Shown here in pieces: positions 26,103 to 36,199 of a stretch of 64,000 nt of DNA. A program made the translations under genes and the position numbers. This DNA comes from Nannobrachium achirus (taxonomy: Eukaryota; Chordata; Actinopteri; Myctophiformes; Myctophidae), in NCBI GenBank assembly GCA_963921795.1, contig OY997643.1, positions 10,618,033 to 10,682,032 on the forward strand, given 5' to 3'. The notes beneath the pieces were generated by a model. It saw only the letters and a list, made by a program, of their open reading frames with translations. It was not told the DNA's origin and did no database searches. Each line of letters starts with the position of its first letter. The first letter of the stretch is position 1.

Positions 26103-26306
26103 ATTAATATTACACCAGGTCTGCTACTCAAAGTGACAACTGGCCAATCACAGTGTGTCTTTTCTGGGACTTATTCATTCAATTCAAAGGAACTTTATCG
26201 GAATGTTTACATTGCCAAAGCAAGCGTTGCTGATATTGCGCGGCTCAGCTGTCGTCCCCCCCCCCCAGAGACGAGCAGGCGTCTACCTTTCTATGTCTAT
26301 GCACTG

Positions 26307-26343
26307 CAGGTCTGCCAGCTCCATGATGAGCATGAGGCTCTAC
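26307..26343. repeat. Intronic 35-bp duplicate of kinase exon sequence
   Basis: CAGGTCTGCCAGCTCC, then ATGATGAGCATGAGGCTCT, is identical to exon positions about 26,423-26,459. It lies about 50 bp beyond the donor of that exon. It carries no splice site. Confidence 0.9.
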
Positions 26344-26391
26344 TCTACTGTATATGAGACAGCCAGACAGCTAGGGGGCAGTAACACTCAC

Positions 26392-26598
26392 ATGTTCTTC
26401 CGCAGGAACTTATTGAGCGAGCCCAGGTCTGCCAGCTCCATGATGAGCATGAGGCTCTCGGCCTCGCAGATGCCCATCATCCTGAGGATGTAGGGGTTGT
26501 CCAGCCGCCGCATCAAGTCCACCTCGCGCAGCATGTCCTTGCGCATCACGAGGTCGTCACTGTTCTTCAGGATCTTCACCGCTACCGTCATCTCCCTC
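26392..26598 (-). CDS. syk: SYK-like tyrosine kinase exon (beta3 lysine, helix C, hinge)
   Basis: Minus strand: acceptor TTGTTCGTAG, 207 bp, donor ACAT/GTGAGT. It encodes [13 protein letters not shown], then [20 protein letters not shown] and [18 protein letters not shown], followed by LNKFLRKN. The ATP-binding lysine (VAVK), the helix C glutamate (REVDL), and GICEAES and MELADLG at the hinge are SYK hallmarks. The incoming phase fits the P-loop exon ending at 27,420. Confidence 0.96.
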
Positions 26599-27296
26599 CT
26601 ACGAACAAGCAGGAGTGATTGATTTAGACAGCAAATACATTTGATTTAATTTGAGTCATAGTCTTTTGAATAACATGTCATTTAAAACGTTTAGTTTTAG
26701 TCAACTAAAATCTAGAGTTGAAAATTTTATTTTTGCAAGCATTGATGGTGATTTGACACAACATGTTGCGCTGCAACACATTGTGAGCTTGAAGATTGGC
26801 TATTTTCAGAGTGCAACTGGATCTCTTCTCCACTAGTCCCTCCCTAACATTTTAGTCCGAGTTTTATTTTCTGACAACATTTACACTATATTTAGTCTTT
26901 AGTTTTAATTGACATGTAAATGTCTAAGGAAACATTTATAGCAGAGTTTTTAGTTGCACCAGAACTGCCATATACACTCTCAATAAAGTCTGAAATCATA
27001 TAATATTTAGTCTACCAAAACTAGAATAAAACAAAAACATTTCAGATGACTAAAATGCGACTAAAAAACTAAGTGAACATTTGTAACTCAAATATTTTCT
27101 TATGGGGTCCCTCATACATAATATTTTGAGATGGGTCAGCGGTCAAATACATATAATTCTATAATTGACATTAAAAGGTTTGAGAACCACTGATGATAGA
27201 AACATGCATTTTTCAAAAACCTTAGAAGAATTTAGAAGACATTTATAGAATCGGGTAAAAAATAGTGAGTGTTAACAATTAAAAAAAAAAAAAAAA
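26599..27296. other. Kinase intron, including a hairpin-repeat copy
   Basis: A/T-rich intron. A half to full copy of the dispersed hairpin repeat lies at 26,755-26,815. A poly-A run lies near 27,280-27,297. Nothing else was recognised. Confidence 0.5.
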
Positions 27297-27419
27297 AGAT
27301 CTATAAGCTTGCAGTGCAGCAGTCGGTGCTGCGCTGTATGCTTGTATATCTGCTATTTTTTAATAGATAAAGCATGAAATAATGGTTTAAGTCACAATGT
27401 GTAACAATGTGTTGCATAC

Positions 27420-27703
27420 TTCCTCGTCTTGTAGATTCCTCTCATCACGGTTCCAAAGTTCCCAGAGCCCAGCTCTTCCTGCAGGATGATCTGGTGGCGC
27501 TCCACCTTGGCACTCCTCAGCTCGCCAGGGTCTTCGTAGGGGCTCTCGTACTCCGGCAAAGCGTCCCCGGTTCCAAAGGTCCCAGAGCCCAGCTCTCCAT
27601 CCTCCAGGGGGGTGATCTGGTGGCGCTCAACCTGGGCACTCCTCAGCTCGCCAGGGCCTTCGTAGGGGTCCTCGTCCTCGTACCCCTCTGAGTCTGTGTC
27701 CAT
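27420..27703 (-). CDS. syk: SYK-like kinase linker/P-loop exon with internal in-frame duplication
   Basis: Minus strand, donor GAGGAA/GTATGC. The frame reads [41 protein letters not shown], then [37 protein letters not shown] and [14 protein letters not shown] matches the SYK interdomain tyrosines that are phosphorylated to release autoinhibition, and GSGNFGTV is the ATP-binding glycine loop. The linker-plus-loop unit is present twice in one open exon, so the protein would carry two glycine loops unless an internal acceptor is used. The 5' border is not certain; AG dinucleotides in CACAG or CTCAG near 27,695 are candidates. A LINE 3' end abuts this border. Confidence 0.85.
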
Positions 27704-27709
27704 GATAGA

Positions 27710-28258
27710 TAGATTAGGCCAATTAGGCTCAGTGTTTCAAATCTGCATTTTTGTCGTCTGTCTGTCCGTCACACCTCGCGTCACACTTTTGCCCTACTCA
27801 TATCTCCATGCCAAATTCTCCTTCTACATCACTGCCACCCAGGTGTGGAATTCCCTGACTACCTCCCTTAAAACAAGTAGCTCGCTGGCATCCTTCAAAA
27901 CTGCCCTGAAAGCTCACCTTTCAGGAGGCCAGAGAAAGGAGGTAGTTATCACTTCTCCCATAGACAGGCCAGAAGTGAGCCCCCCCCCTTACCTAGCCCC
28001 ACCCCCTTGTTACCCCGATCCTGTACATAAAGTGTTTTTATAACTGCAATATTAAGTGTTTTTTTTTTTTGCTTGCTATTTATTATGTCCATGAATTAAA
28101 TACAGAGGGCTTTCAACGTAAAAAATACTGTAAAGTCTTATTTGAGATGTTCCTTTTAGGCAGAGTGTACTTGTACTGTACTACATTTCAATTGTATTGA
28201 CCGTACTTGTACTGTTCTCCATTTTTGTCTACTAAAATAATCAACCAATCAATCAAAA
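27710..28258 (+). mobile_element. LINE (L2/CR1-like) 3' end
   Basis: An ORF2 C-terminal coding tail (ATQVWNSLTTSLKT, SSSLASFKTALKAHL) is followed by a 3' untranslated region with GTACTTGTACTGTTCTCC, ending in ATCAACCAATCAATCAA. It is 5'-truncated, in the opposite orientation to the kinase, and abuts the P-loop exon. Confidence 0.8.
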
Positions 28259-28960
28259 GTGGTTCTCCACCTGTGGGTCCCCACATGATTATGTTGGGTG
28301 GTCCCCCAGATGACAATGAAGTGATTCTTTTTTTAGGAATTTAAGTTAAAGGACCACTCCGCACTAAATAACATAATGCTAATTTTCCTACTTATATTGA
28401 TCCCAAATGACTGTCCATGGGGTCTATGAGGCAGAAATGCTCCTGTAGTCCAGTTTCCCCAGCAGCCCTCATAGCTTGGTGGTTGGGTCCCCTTTCTGTA
28501 TCGTGCTGCCTCTGTTACACTTATTTCCTGTTATATTAATCTGGGTAAAATGTCACGCATTGGGAAGTAAAGGGGGACACTTTATTGTGAAGGACAACAG
28601 GAAGAGAAGACAAATGTTATGGCTTCTATCTTCACAGACAAATAGACAATATGTTGATTACGTGTAGTGAGAAGTGTAGAGATGGTTGCAGTTGAGCCGT
28701 TCATATTCAAAACCTTTTGTATCAATTAAAATACACCACGGACACTTTCAAACGAGAAAGGCAGCGATGCACAAGCAAGCAAGGCATTAATCATGATGGT
28801 GGACTTTGGACAATTACACCAGCGAGGAAACTATAATGATATTATCATCGGATACTTTCTGGAAGTGGAACAATTACGCTGTGAGTATTATTGCCTGAAC
28901 AAGTCAGCTTAGGACTTCTCTTCTCTATCCCAGCTCAAAGCCTGTATCAACAGAATGTGG
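28259..28960. other. Unassigned sequence
   Basis: No gene or clear repeat was recognised. Confidence 0.4.
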
Positions 28961-28962
28961 TG

Positions 28963-28963
28963 C

Positions 28964-28997
<34 letters not shown>
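28963..28997. repeat. (GT)n microsatellite
   Basis: A short GT dinucleotide tract. Confidence 0.9.
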
Positions 28998-29003
<6 letters not shown>

Positions 29004-29149
29004 ACGCGCGATTGCGCCATCACCCTGCGTAATTTGGTTGCATAACATCTGTTGCATTGCATGCCTAAAACTGTATAGGCTACTACTATTGTGTATGTCA
29101 GATAGTGGCCTGTAACTGTTTTGGGTCGCTGTATTGAATATATGGCATA

Positions 29150-29400
29150 AAGGCAGAGTCACTGTCAGACACAGCCGGTGGAGGAGGCGGCGGCGGGAGC
29201 CGGATCATTGTGGCACGCTTACCGGCCCGGTGTTCGCTTGTTCCGCTAGTGGCGGGCGGGATTGGTCAGAAATCAAGCGGGAGCGGGCGGTATAGGGATT
29301 AAGACCTCTACCCTAGCCTTAGAGTGGAGCTCAAAGTGCTTTTACGCTATTTGTTGCAGTCAAAAGTTATTTATTTTTTCATTAATGTTTTACTAGTTAA
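29150..29400. other. GC-rich segment, function unknown
   Basis: GC and CpG content is clearly higher than in the surroundings, with GGCGGCGGCGGGAGC and GGCGGGCGGGATTGG. It could be a small CpG-rich promoter-like patch or a fragment of a GC-rich repeat. No transcript start or coding exon was identified next to it. Confidence 0.3.
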
Positions 29401-29472
29401 GTGTGCCTGCCATGCAATGGCAAAACACTTATTGTAATCCACCATACTTAAGTAAGTCAGTCAGTCAGTCAA

Positions 29473-31000
29473 GTCGCCACAGATTTCGGAACGTAATAAC
29501 TGCCGCACAATTTATGCCACCCCCGCAATATATACATCAAAATGTGTGGCTCGGCCTGGAATGGTGTGCTATTACTTTTCTTTCCGATCCATGTTACCAT
29601 GGCGACGTAATTAGCAAAAAACGTCGCCCCAAAAACCCCATTGACTTTGAATGACTTTGAACTCAGAATAGCCAAAAGGGACAATCTGTAATTGCTTAAG
29701 CCCCGCCCCCTCTGGATTCCTATTGGCTGGGCTCTAAACAGACATAACTCCAGTTCACAGCATGGTACAGTCTTGAAACTTGGAGTCTGGACTTAAGTGG
29801 CAAATAGGGATGTATTACTTAAGCCCTAACCACTCTTAAGCCCCGCTCCTATCTTCCTATTGGCTGAGCTTTAAACATCCATAACTCCAGTTTGTAGCAT
29901 TGTACTGTCTTATAATTTGGTGTGTGCACTTACACGGCCAATAGGAATGAAGTGTAATTGCTTAAGCCCCGCTCCCTCTGCCTTCTCATTGGCTGGGCTT
30001 TAAACAGCCATAACTCCACTTCCCACAGGCTACTGGTCTCAAACTCGGTGGGTGGTCCCACAGTCCCAACGGCTAACCGCTAATGCTAACTGCTACTTCC
30101 GCTAATGCTAAAGCTAAAAATGTTAATGCTAATGTTAAAAATGCTAATACTAACAAATGCTAATGTTAAAAAAGCAAATGTTAAAATACTGATGCTAATG
30201 TTAAAGTTGTACCATGTAACTTTTTTTATAAAACAAATCTTAAAATTGTCCTAACTGTTAAATCGCTAAAGTTTTAGAACACCCACTCCGTGAATTTCAG
30301 CCTGTAAAGCCTTCTCTATATATGTAAACTGCGATCCTTGCCGGGGACCGGATCTCGCGCCAAAATTGCGTCATCACACTACCGGCCAATCACAGCGAGG
30401 GTTATACAACTGCCGGCCAATCACAGCGCATCTTGAAGTGGGGTCGCTATGGCAGCCATATTTGTTGTCGCCCGTTTGTACAATCCCTTCTCTAGGTAAT
30501 TTCGCCTACCAGGCAGGGTGAAGGAGTCCGTATCTCTGGAATTACTGAACGCACAGGAACAAGGGACCCCTCAAAAGATAGATCTCAGCGAGGTGGAGGC
30601 AGACGCGGGGGTCTGAAGGTACGAAAAACGGCCGAAAGACGCGGACGCGACCGCAGTTTGCTATAGGGCTAATGACCACTAGTTGGGCATCTTACACAGT
30701 ATAGCTTTAACAATTGCTAATGCTAACAAATGCTAATATGCTAATGCTAAAAATGTTAATGCTAATGTTAACAATTGCTAATGCTAATGCTAGATAATGC
30801 TAAAAATGCTAATGCTAAAATGCTAATGCTAAACATGATAATGATAATATAAAAAATGTGAAAGCTAATGCTAATAAAAATGATAATGCTAAAAATGATA
30901 ATGTTAAAACTAATTGAGTGTAGAGGTGAAAGAGCAGACCATACAGAGCCTAGGGTCAAACATACTGAGAGTTTTAAATATCTGGTAAATGCACTGATCA
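29473..31000 (+). mobile_element. Helitron-like non-autonomous copy A (3' truncated)
   Basis: It starts TCGCCACAGATTTCGG and ACGTAATAACTGCCGCAC. It then has the family's CCCCGCCCCCTCTG and CTATTGGCTGGGCT segments and the GCTAATGCTAA array. The 3' hairpin/CTAG end is missing. A TTAA-type MITE interrupts it at 30,201-30,710. Confidence 0.75.
30201..30710. mobile_element. TTAA-target MITE, copy 1
   Basis: TTAA at both ends; inner termini AGTTGTACCATGTAAC and the complement AGCTATACTGTGTAA form an imperfect inverted repeat. It is homologous along its length to 51,192-51,691 and inserted into the GCTAATG array of a Helitron copy. No coding capacity. TTAA specificity suggests piggyBac- or Kolobok-type mobilisation (inferred). 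Confidence 0.82.
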
Positions 31001-31009
31001 CAGCTGTCA

Positions 31010-31570
31010 AATAAATTCTGTTTGGCTGATTGGAGACTCTCTCTCTTTGCGGGATAAAAAAGTATTATGTAAAGGATAATGAATGGCTCCTCGGTGAATG
31101 ACGATATAACAGACCGATGGCCTGATAACTCCCCGAGGCGCCAGTGAATGGCTCACCAAGGAGTCATTATCCCGCTTATTACCCGGCTACTAAATAAAAT
31201 TAATAATTTGACTCAAAACTAAAAACAAAACAAAGTATTTCCTTGTTTACAGACGGCTGGAAGTGTTCCACAAGTGTTGCACTGGGCATCCCCCTAGCGC
31301 GACACGGTCGCCTTGGAAAACAAGGAAGTGCTGATTAGATAGAATCCATTTTCTGATACTACGTCGTCTATTTCTCGCTTACAATATTTTTTAAAACATT
31401 CTTGAGAGCAATGTTTAGTTCTAAATGTCCCTGTGTGTTTGTTTACATGGCTGACATATTGTATACAGCACAAGATTCACGCAGTGCATCTTGACTGCAG
31501 GAGGTGCTCTGAGTCTTTGATTAGGCAGCGGTCTGTTATAGAGCGGAGCGGTCTGTTATCCAGAAATAAC
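31010..31570. other. Unassigned repeat-like DNA with short inverted words
   Basis: It contains GCGGGATAA and TTATCCCGC in opposite orientation, and AACAGACCG words shared with 32,941-33,010. It is probably the target element into which the following hAT copy inserted; the family is not recognised. Confidence 0.4.
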
Positions 31571-32948
31571 CAGTGTTGGGTAACGCGCATAATATAACGC
31601 ATTACTGTAATATATTATCGAAATGCGGTAATGACTAATATAACGCATTACTGACAGAAAATCGGTAATATATTATTATAATGATAACTTCATTACTGTG
31701 TTACTTTCCGCATTACCAACCAGGGTCCCGTCGTCCCGTTTTAAGCCAATATGGTAGTGATTTTTGTCGTGCGACCCAGGTTATACCTCCTGTGCCTTCA
31801 GCCTTCCTCTCAAGTTCTGTGGCTGCTGCTGCCCCGCACAGAACGGCACAGATGATGCGCAGGGACGTGCAGAGAATGTTAGAGAGGCAGGGGGCTGACA
31901 TGTTAGAGAGGCAGGGGCTGAGGCAGGGGCGTTTTGGTGGACAATTCTCTTGAATGCAGCCTTCAGTTATGGTATGGAAAGAGGGCATTTGCATTTATTA
32001 TACCATAGTAAAGAAATGCATTCATGATCTGAAGAGGGCCCTTTTTACAGACGGATAAAAGGGCAGGGGCTCAAGCCCCCTTTGATGTCTATGTGTGTAC
32101 ATGCCTGAGCCACGCACTGTCGGGTGGATTGGAGTGCCTGGAAACCATTGCGTACAGCGAGTCAGCGCGCCCAGGTGTTTAGAATGATTATTACCCTAGT
32201 AAGCTACTAAATTCCACAACATTTCAACAACTGAAGGGAAAACACACGCTAAAATGTATGCATTTCTGAAAACTATCAAATGCCTGGTTTATATCTCCCA
32301 CCCATGAACTGTAGCGCTGTGTTGGTGGATGTTTTCTCCGACGCACGGGCTGTCAGATAAAACATGCCCAAAACAAGAGCTATCACTCCCATGAAGTAAC
32401 GTCAGAAACACAGAACACCCCAGCAGCACGCAGCAGTGTCACACAAAGCATCTCCTTATATGGAAGTATTGTCAAATCTGATAAATCCGATCATTTTCGT
32501 TGTGTATAGCAACTGGGTGTCAATGTATAGGGATACTGGACATCTGGGCAGCTTGATGTAAAATGTGCTCTTTTGACCAAAATATTAAGAAATAGTACAT
32601 TTTCTACAAGATGGAATTTGTTTAAGTCAGATAAATAAACACACTACATTTAATAATTGAAACAATTGGCCTATATAGTATTACTGTACACTACAGTAGG
32701 CCTATAGGCTGCAATATAATGACATTATTTATTGATAGGCAAATTTGTAAAAAAAGAAATTATATATGTAATTGTTCAATTTAAACATTTTGGTAAAAGT
32801 AACGTTAAAGTAATAAGTAATATATTACATATTACTCTAGTGCAGACCGTAATATGTAACGAAAAATATGACTTTAATAAGGTAATATGAAGGTAATAAG
32901 TAATCAGATTACCAAAAAAAAGTAACGCTACCCAACACTGGATATAAC
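31563..32948. mobile_element. hAT-like non-autonomous element, 1,370 bp
   Basis: It runs from CAGTGTTGGGTAACGCG (31,571) to GTAACGCTACCCAACACTG (32,940). It is flanked by 8-bp duplications, GAAATAAC and GATATAAC, differing at one base. Termini and duplication length fit hAT. Interior ORFs show no transposase signature. Confidence 0.85.
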
Positions 32949-33004
32949 AGACCGCTGATTTCAGCAACTGACCAATCAGAATCAAGCATTCAAACAAGCC
33001 GGGT

Positions 33005-33135
33005 AATAAAAAGTAATATATAATATATTATTCTTGATTCCAAGTAATAAGTAATATAATATTATTACTTTTTCCACAGAATAATAAGTAAAAAGTAATG
33101 ATTACTCTCCTAAGTAAATATTGCCCAACACTGGT
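33005..33135. mobile_element. Fragment of a hAT-like element end
   Basis: AGTAATAAGTAATATAAT-type sequence ending TTGCCCAACACTGG. This is the same kind of terminus as 31,571-32,940. Confidence 0.6.
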
Positions 33136-33154
33136 TGTGTACAATGCAATATAA

Positions 33155-33680
33155 ATGCATGAGGTGAGGCTTGAACACAATAGTGACTCAAGCCTTTCAG
33201 ACAATGATTTAATAATACAAACCCATAGTACAAACATGGGGAAATTCTCCTTTTACAACACAGCCACTGAAGTGTGGAACTCTTTGACCATTTCCCTTAA
33301 AACGAGTAACTCGCTGGCCTCCTTTAAGGCGGCCCTGAAAATTCATTTTTCAGGAGGTCAGAGGCGTAGGTAGCCTACTTTTTTCCCTGAAGACAGGAAA
33401 AAAGTGTATTTTGTTTGTATTTTTTTTGCCTCCTGCCCGAACATATATGTGAATTATTTATATTTATCAAATGCAACGAACATTGCCATGTTCTGTAAAT
33501 TGAGTGCCAAGGACTTCCAATGGAATCAAGACTGTAAAAGGACTTATTGTAAAAGGACTTATTGGGATGTTCCTATTGGACAGAATGCTTTTAGCCCTAC
33601 CAGTGCTGTGCTACATGTTTTAAATGTGTCCACTGTACATGTGTGTAAATTCATTGTGCCAATAAAATAATCAATCAAAA
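33155..33680 (+). mobile_element. LINE (L2/CR1-like) 3' end
   Basis: Encodes ATEVWNSLTISLKTSNSLAS, then FKAALKIHFSGGQ and a stop. A 3' untranslated region follows, ending in AATAAAATAATCAATCAA. It is related to 27,710-28,258. Confidence 0.78.
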
Positions 33681-33740
33681 GACTTGGCCACTCGCTAACC
33701 CTAACCCTAATCTACTTCAAAGTAACAGACACATAAACGG

Positions 33741-33871
33741 TTAACGGGTAAATCTCTCTGGGTGTTCAGAATAATGTTGGTGTTGTGGTTTATACGTCAC
33801 CTTCACGTCGTCCTCTGACAGGATGAGGCGTCTGTTTGCCGTGTTTGGATCCAGTGACAGAGGAGAATAAT
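33741..33871 (-). pseudogene. PRY (B30.2) domain exon fragment, TRIM/NLR type
   Basis: On the minus strand an acceptor (TTTTTTCCTCAG) is followed by DYSPLSLDPNTANRRLILSE, then DDVKVTYKPQHQHYSEHPERF, then TR and a stop. LDPNTAxRxLILSED and HPERF are hallmark PRY motifs of fish TRIM, FinTRIM and NLRC3-like proteins, where PRY-SPRY recognises ligands. The frame ends right after HPERF, so SPRY is missing. It is probably a stranded terminal exon or pseudogene. It lies between the SH3 exon and the kinase exons on the same strand, so accidental exonisation is possible. Confidence 0.8.
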
Positions 33872-34034
33872 CTGAGGAAAAAACACATGATATAATATCA
33901 AAACTAATGAAACACTTTCTACCTGATGACTATTCTGGACATGTAATAAACGCCAACATTTTCATGCATAAAAAAAAGAAATGTATTATTAAAAGGTTAA
34001 ACTTCTTCAATTAGGGACATTAGTCAATTCTAAT

Positions 34035-34215
34035 TAAGTGTGCCTGCCATGCAACGCAATGGCAAAACACTTATTGTAATCTGCCATACTTAATTAAGTG
34101 TGCCTGCCATGCAACGCAATGGCAAAACACTTATTGTAATCCGCCATACTTAAATAAGTGTGCCTGCCATGCAATGCAATGGCAAAACACTTATTGTAAT
34201 CCGCCATACTTAAGT
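34035..34215. repeat. 60-bp tandem triplet flanking Helitron copies
   Basis: Three copies of AAGTGTGCCTGCCATGCAA, ATGGCAAAACACTTATTG and TAATCYGCCATACTTA. Single, double or inverted copies flank other Helitron-like elements (29,403; 57,110; 59,480; 60,545; 60,715; 61,885). The ends AAGTGTG and CATACTT are near-complementary. Confidence 0.85.
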
Positions 34216-34224
34216 CAGTAAGTA

Positions 34225-35716
34225 AGTCAGTAATGTTCTTGCAAATTTCTGCACGTAATAACTGCTGCACAATTTACACCACCCATGCAATATATACATC
34301 AAAACGTGCGGCTCGGTCGGGAATAGGTTGCTATTACTTTTCTTTCCGATCCGTGTTACCATGGCGACATAATTCGCAAAAAACGACGCCCAAAAACCCC
34401 ATTGACTTAAAATGGGGGAAATATCGGCACGTAAGATTTACGCCACCCCCGCAATATATACATCAAAATGTGCGGCTCGGCCGGGAATGGTGTGCTATTA
34501 CTTTTCTTTCCGATCCGCGTTACCATGGCAACGTAATTCGTAAAAAACTACGCGCAAAAACCACCATTGACTTTGAATGGGGGACTCCGAAAAAAAACCA
34601 GAAACTTTTGCGCCACATAACTCTGCCATACTTTCGCCTAGCAACGTGATTTAAACTTTAAAATGCACACACAACTTTGGTATTTTTCCGGCCAATAGGG
34701 ATGAGCTGTAATTGATTAAGCCCCGCCCCCTCTGTAACAGGAAGTGCCCTTCGCCAAACAGGAAGTGCCTCTACATCTCATGAACCATTTGTCGTACAGA
34801 TGCGTGGATGGCATCAAATGACTTGATTAAGAGTCCTTTAACCTTAATTGGGGCCTATTTCGCCAAACAGGAAGTGCGCCTCACCAAACAGGAAGTGACC
34901 CTTTACCTTGTGAACCGTTTGTCGTACAGACGCGCGGGTTGCGTCAAATGACAAGATTAAGAGTCCTTAACCTTAATTGGGGCCTATTTCGCCAAACAGG
35001 AAGTGCCCCTCACCAAACAGGAAGTGACCCTTGATCTCGTGAACCGTTTGTCGTACAGACGCGCGGGTTGTGTCAAATGACAAGATTAAGAGTCCTTAAC
35101 CTTAATTGGGGCCTATTTCGCCAAACAGGAAGCGCCCCTCACCAAACAGGAAGTGACCCTTTATCTCGTGAACCGTTTGTCGTACATACGCGTGGGTGGC
35201 GTCAAATGACTTGATTAAGAGTCCTTAACCTTAATTGGGGCCTTTTTCGCCACAAACAGGAAGTGAACCTATATCTCGTGAATTTTTTGTCGTTCAGACG
35301 CGTGGGTGGCATCAAATGACTTGATTAAGAGTCCTAAACCTTAATTGGGGCCTATTTCGCCAAACAGGAAGTGTCCCTCACCAAACAGGAAGTGACCCTT
35401 TATCTCGTGAACCGTTTGTCGTACAGACGCGTGGGTGGAGCCATATGACTTGATTAAGAGTCCCTAACCTTAATTGTGGCCTATTTCGCGAAACAGGAAC
35501 TGCCCCTCTCCATACAGGAAGTGACCGTTTATCTTGTGAACCGTGTGTCGTACATGTGGGTGGTGTCATATGAAGAACCATAATGTTAAAGCTTACGCAA
35601 AAAATGCTAATGTTAAAAAATGTAACGCTAATGCTAACACCAACCCCTACACAAGGTTGCACAGACTTAGCGAGCTGCAGGCACACTTAAAATTTCTTAG
35701 AAATGTTCTTTTCTAG
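34225..35716 (+). mobile_element. Helitron-like non-autonomous copy B
   Basis: The 5' part has GCACGTAATAACTGC. Near the end is CTTAGCGAGCTGCAGGCACA, then a hairpin (AAAATTTC, loop, GAAATGTT) and CTTTTCTAG followed by T. A hairpin plus CTRR end without target duplication is the Helitron signature. It contains about seven units of a 129-bp minisatellite (34,740-35,570). No Rep/helicase gene. Confidence 0.85.
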
Positions 35717-36199
35717 TTAATTAAATAATTATTTAGTTTCGCCACAAATTTCTGCACGTAATAACTGCCGCACAATTTACGCCACCCACGCAATATATAC
35801 ATCAAAACGTGCGGCTCGGCCGGGAATAGGTTGCTATTACTTTTCTTTCCGATCCGCGTTACCATGGCGACGTAATTCGCAAAAAACGACGCCCAAAAAC
35901 CCCATTGACTTAGAATGGGGGAAATTTCGGCACGTAAAAACTGCCGCAAGATTTACGCCACCCCCGCAATATATACATCAAAATGTGCGGCTCGGCCGGG
36001 AATGATGTGCTATTACTTTTCTTTCCGATCCGCGTTACCATGGCAACGTAATTCGTAAAAAACTACACTCAAAAACCCCCATTGACTTTGAATGGGGGAC
36101 TCCGAAAAAAACCCAGACACTTTGGCGCCGCATAACTGCCATACTTTTGCCTAGCAACGTGATTTCGTTTTTCCGGCCAACAGGGATGAGCTGTAATTG

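Noticed and set aside
31681..31953. A 90-codon frame with LERQG repeats
   Set aside because: It lies inside the non-autonomous hAT-like element and has no transposase motif; possibly a captured fragment, but not supportable.
33690..33710. Interstitial telomere repeat (CTAACCCTAACCCTAA)
   Set aside because: Only two units; well within chance.
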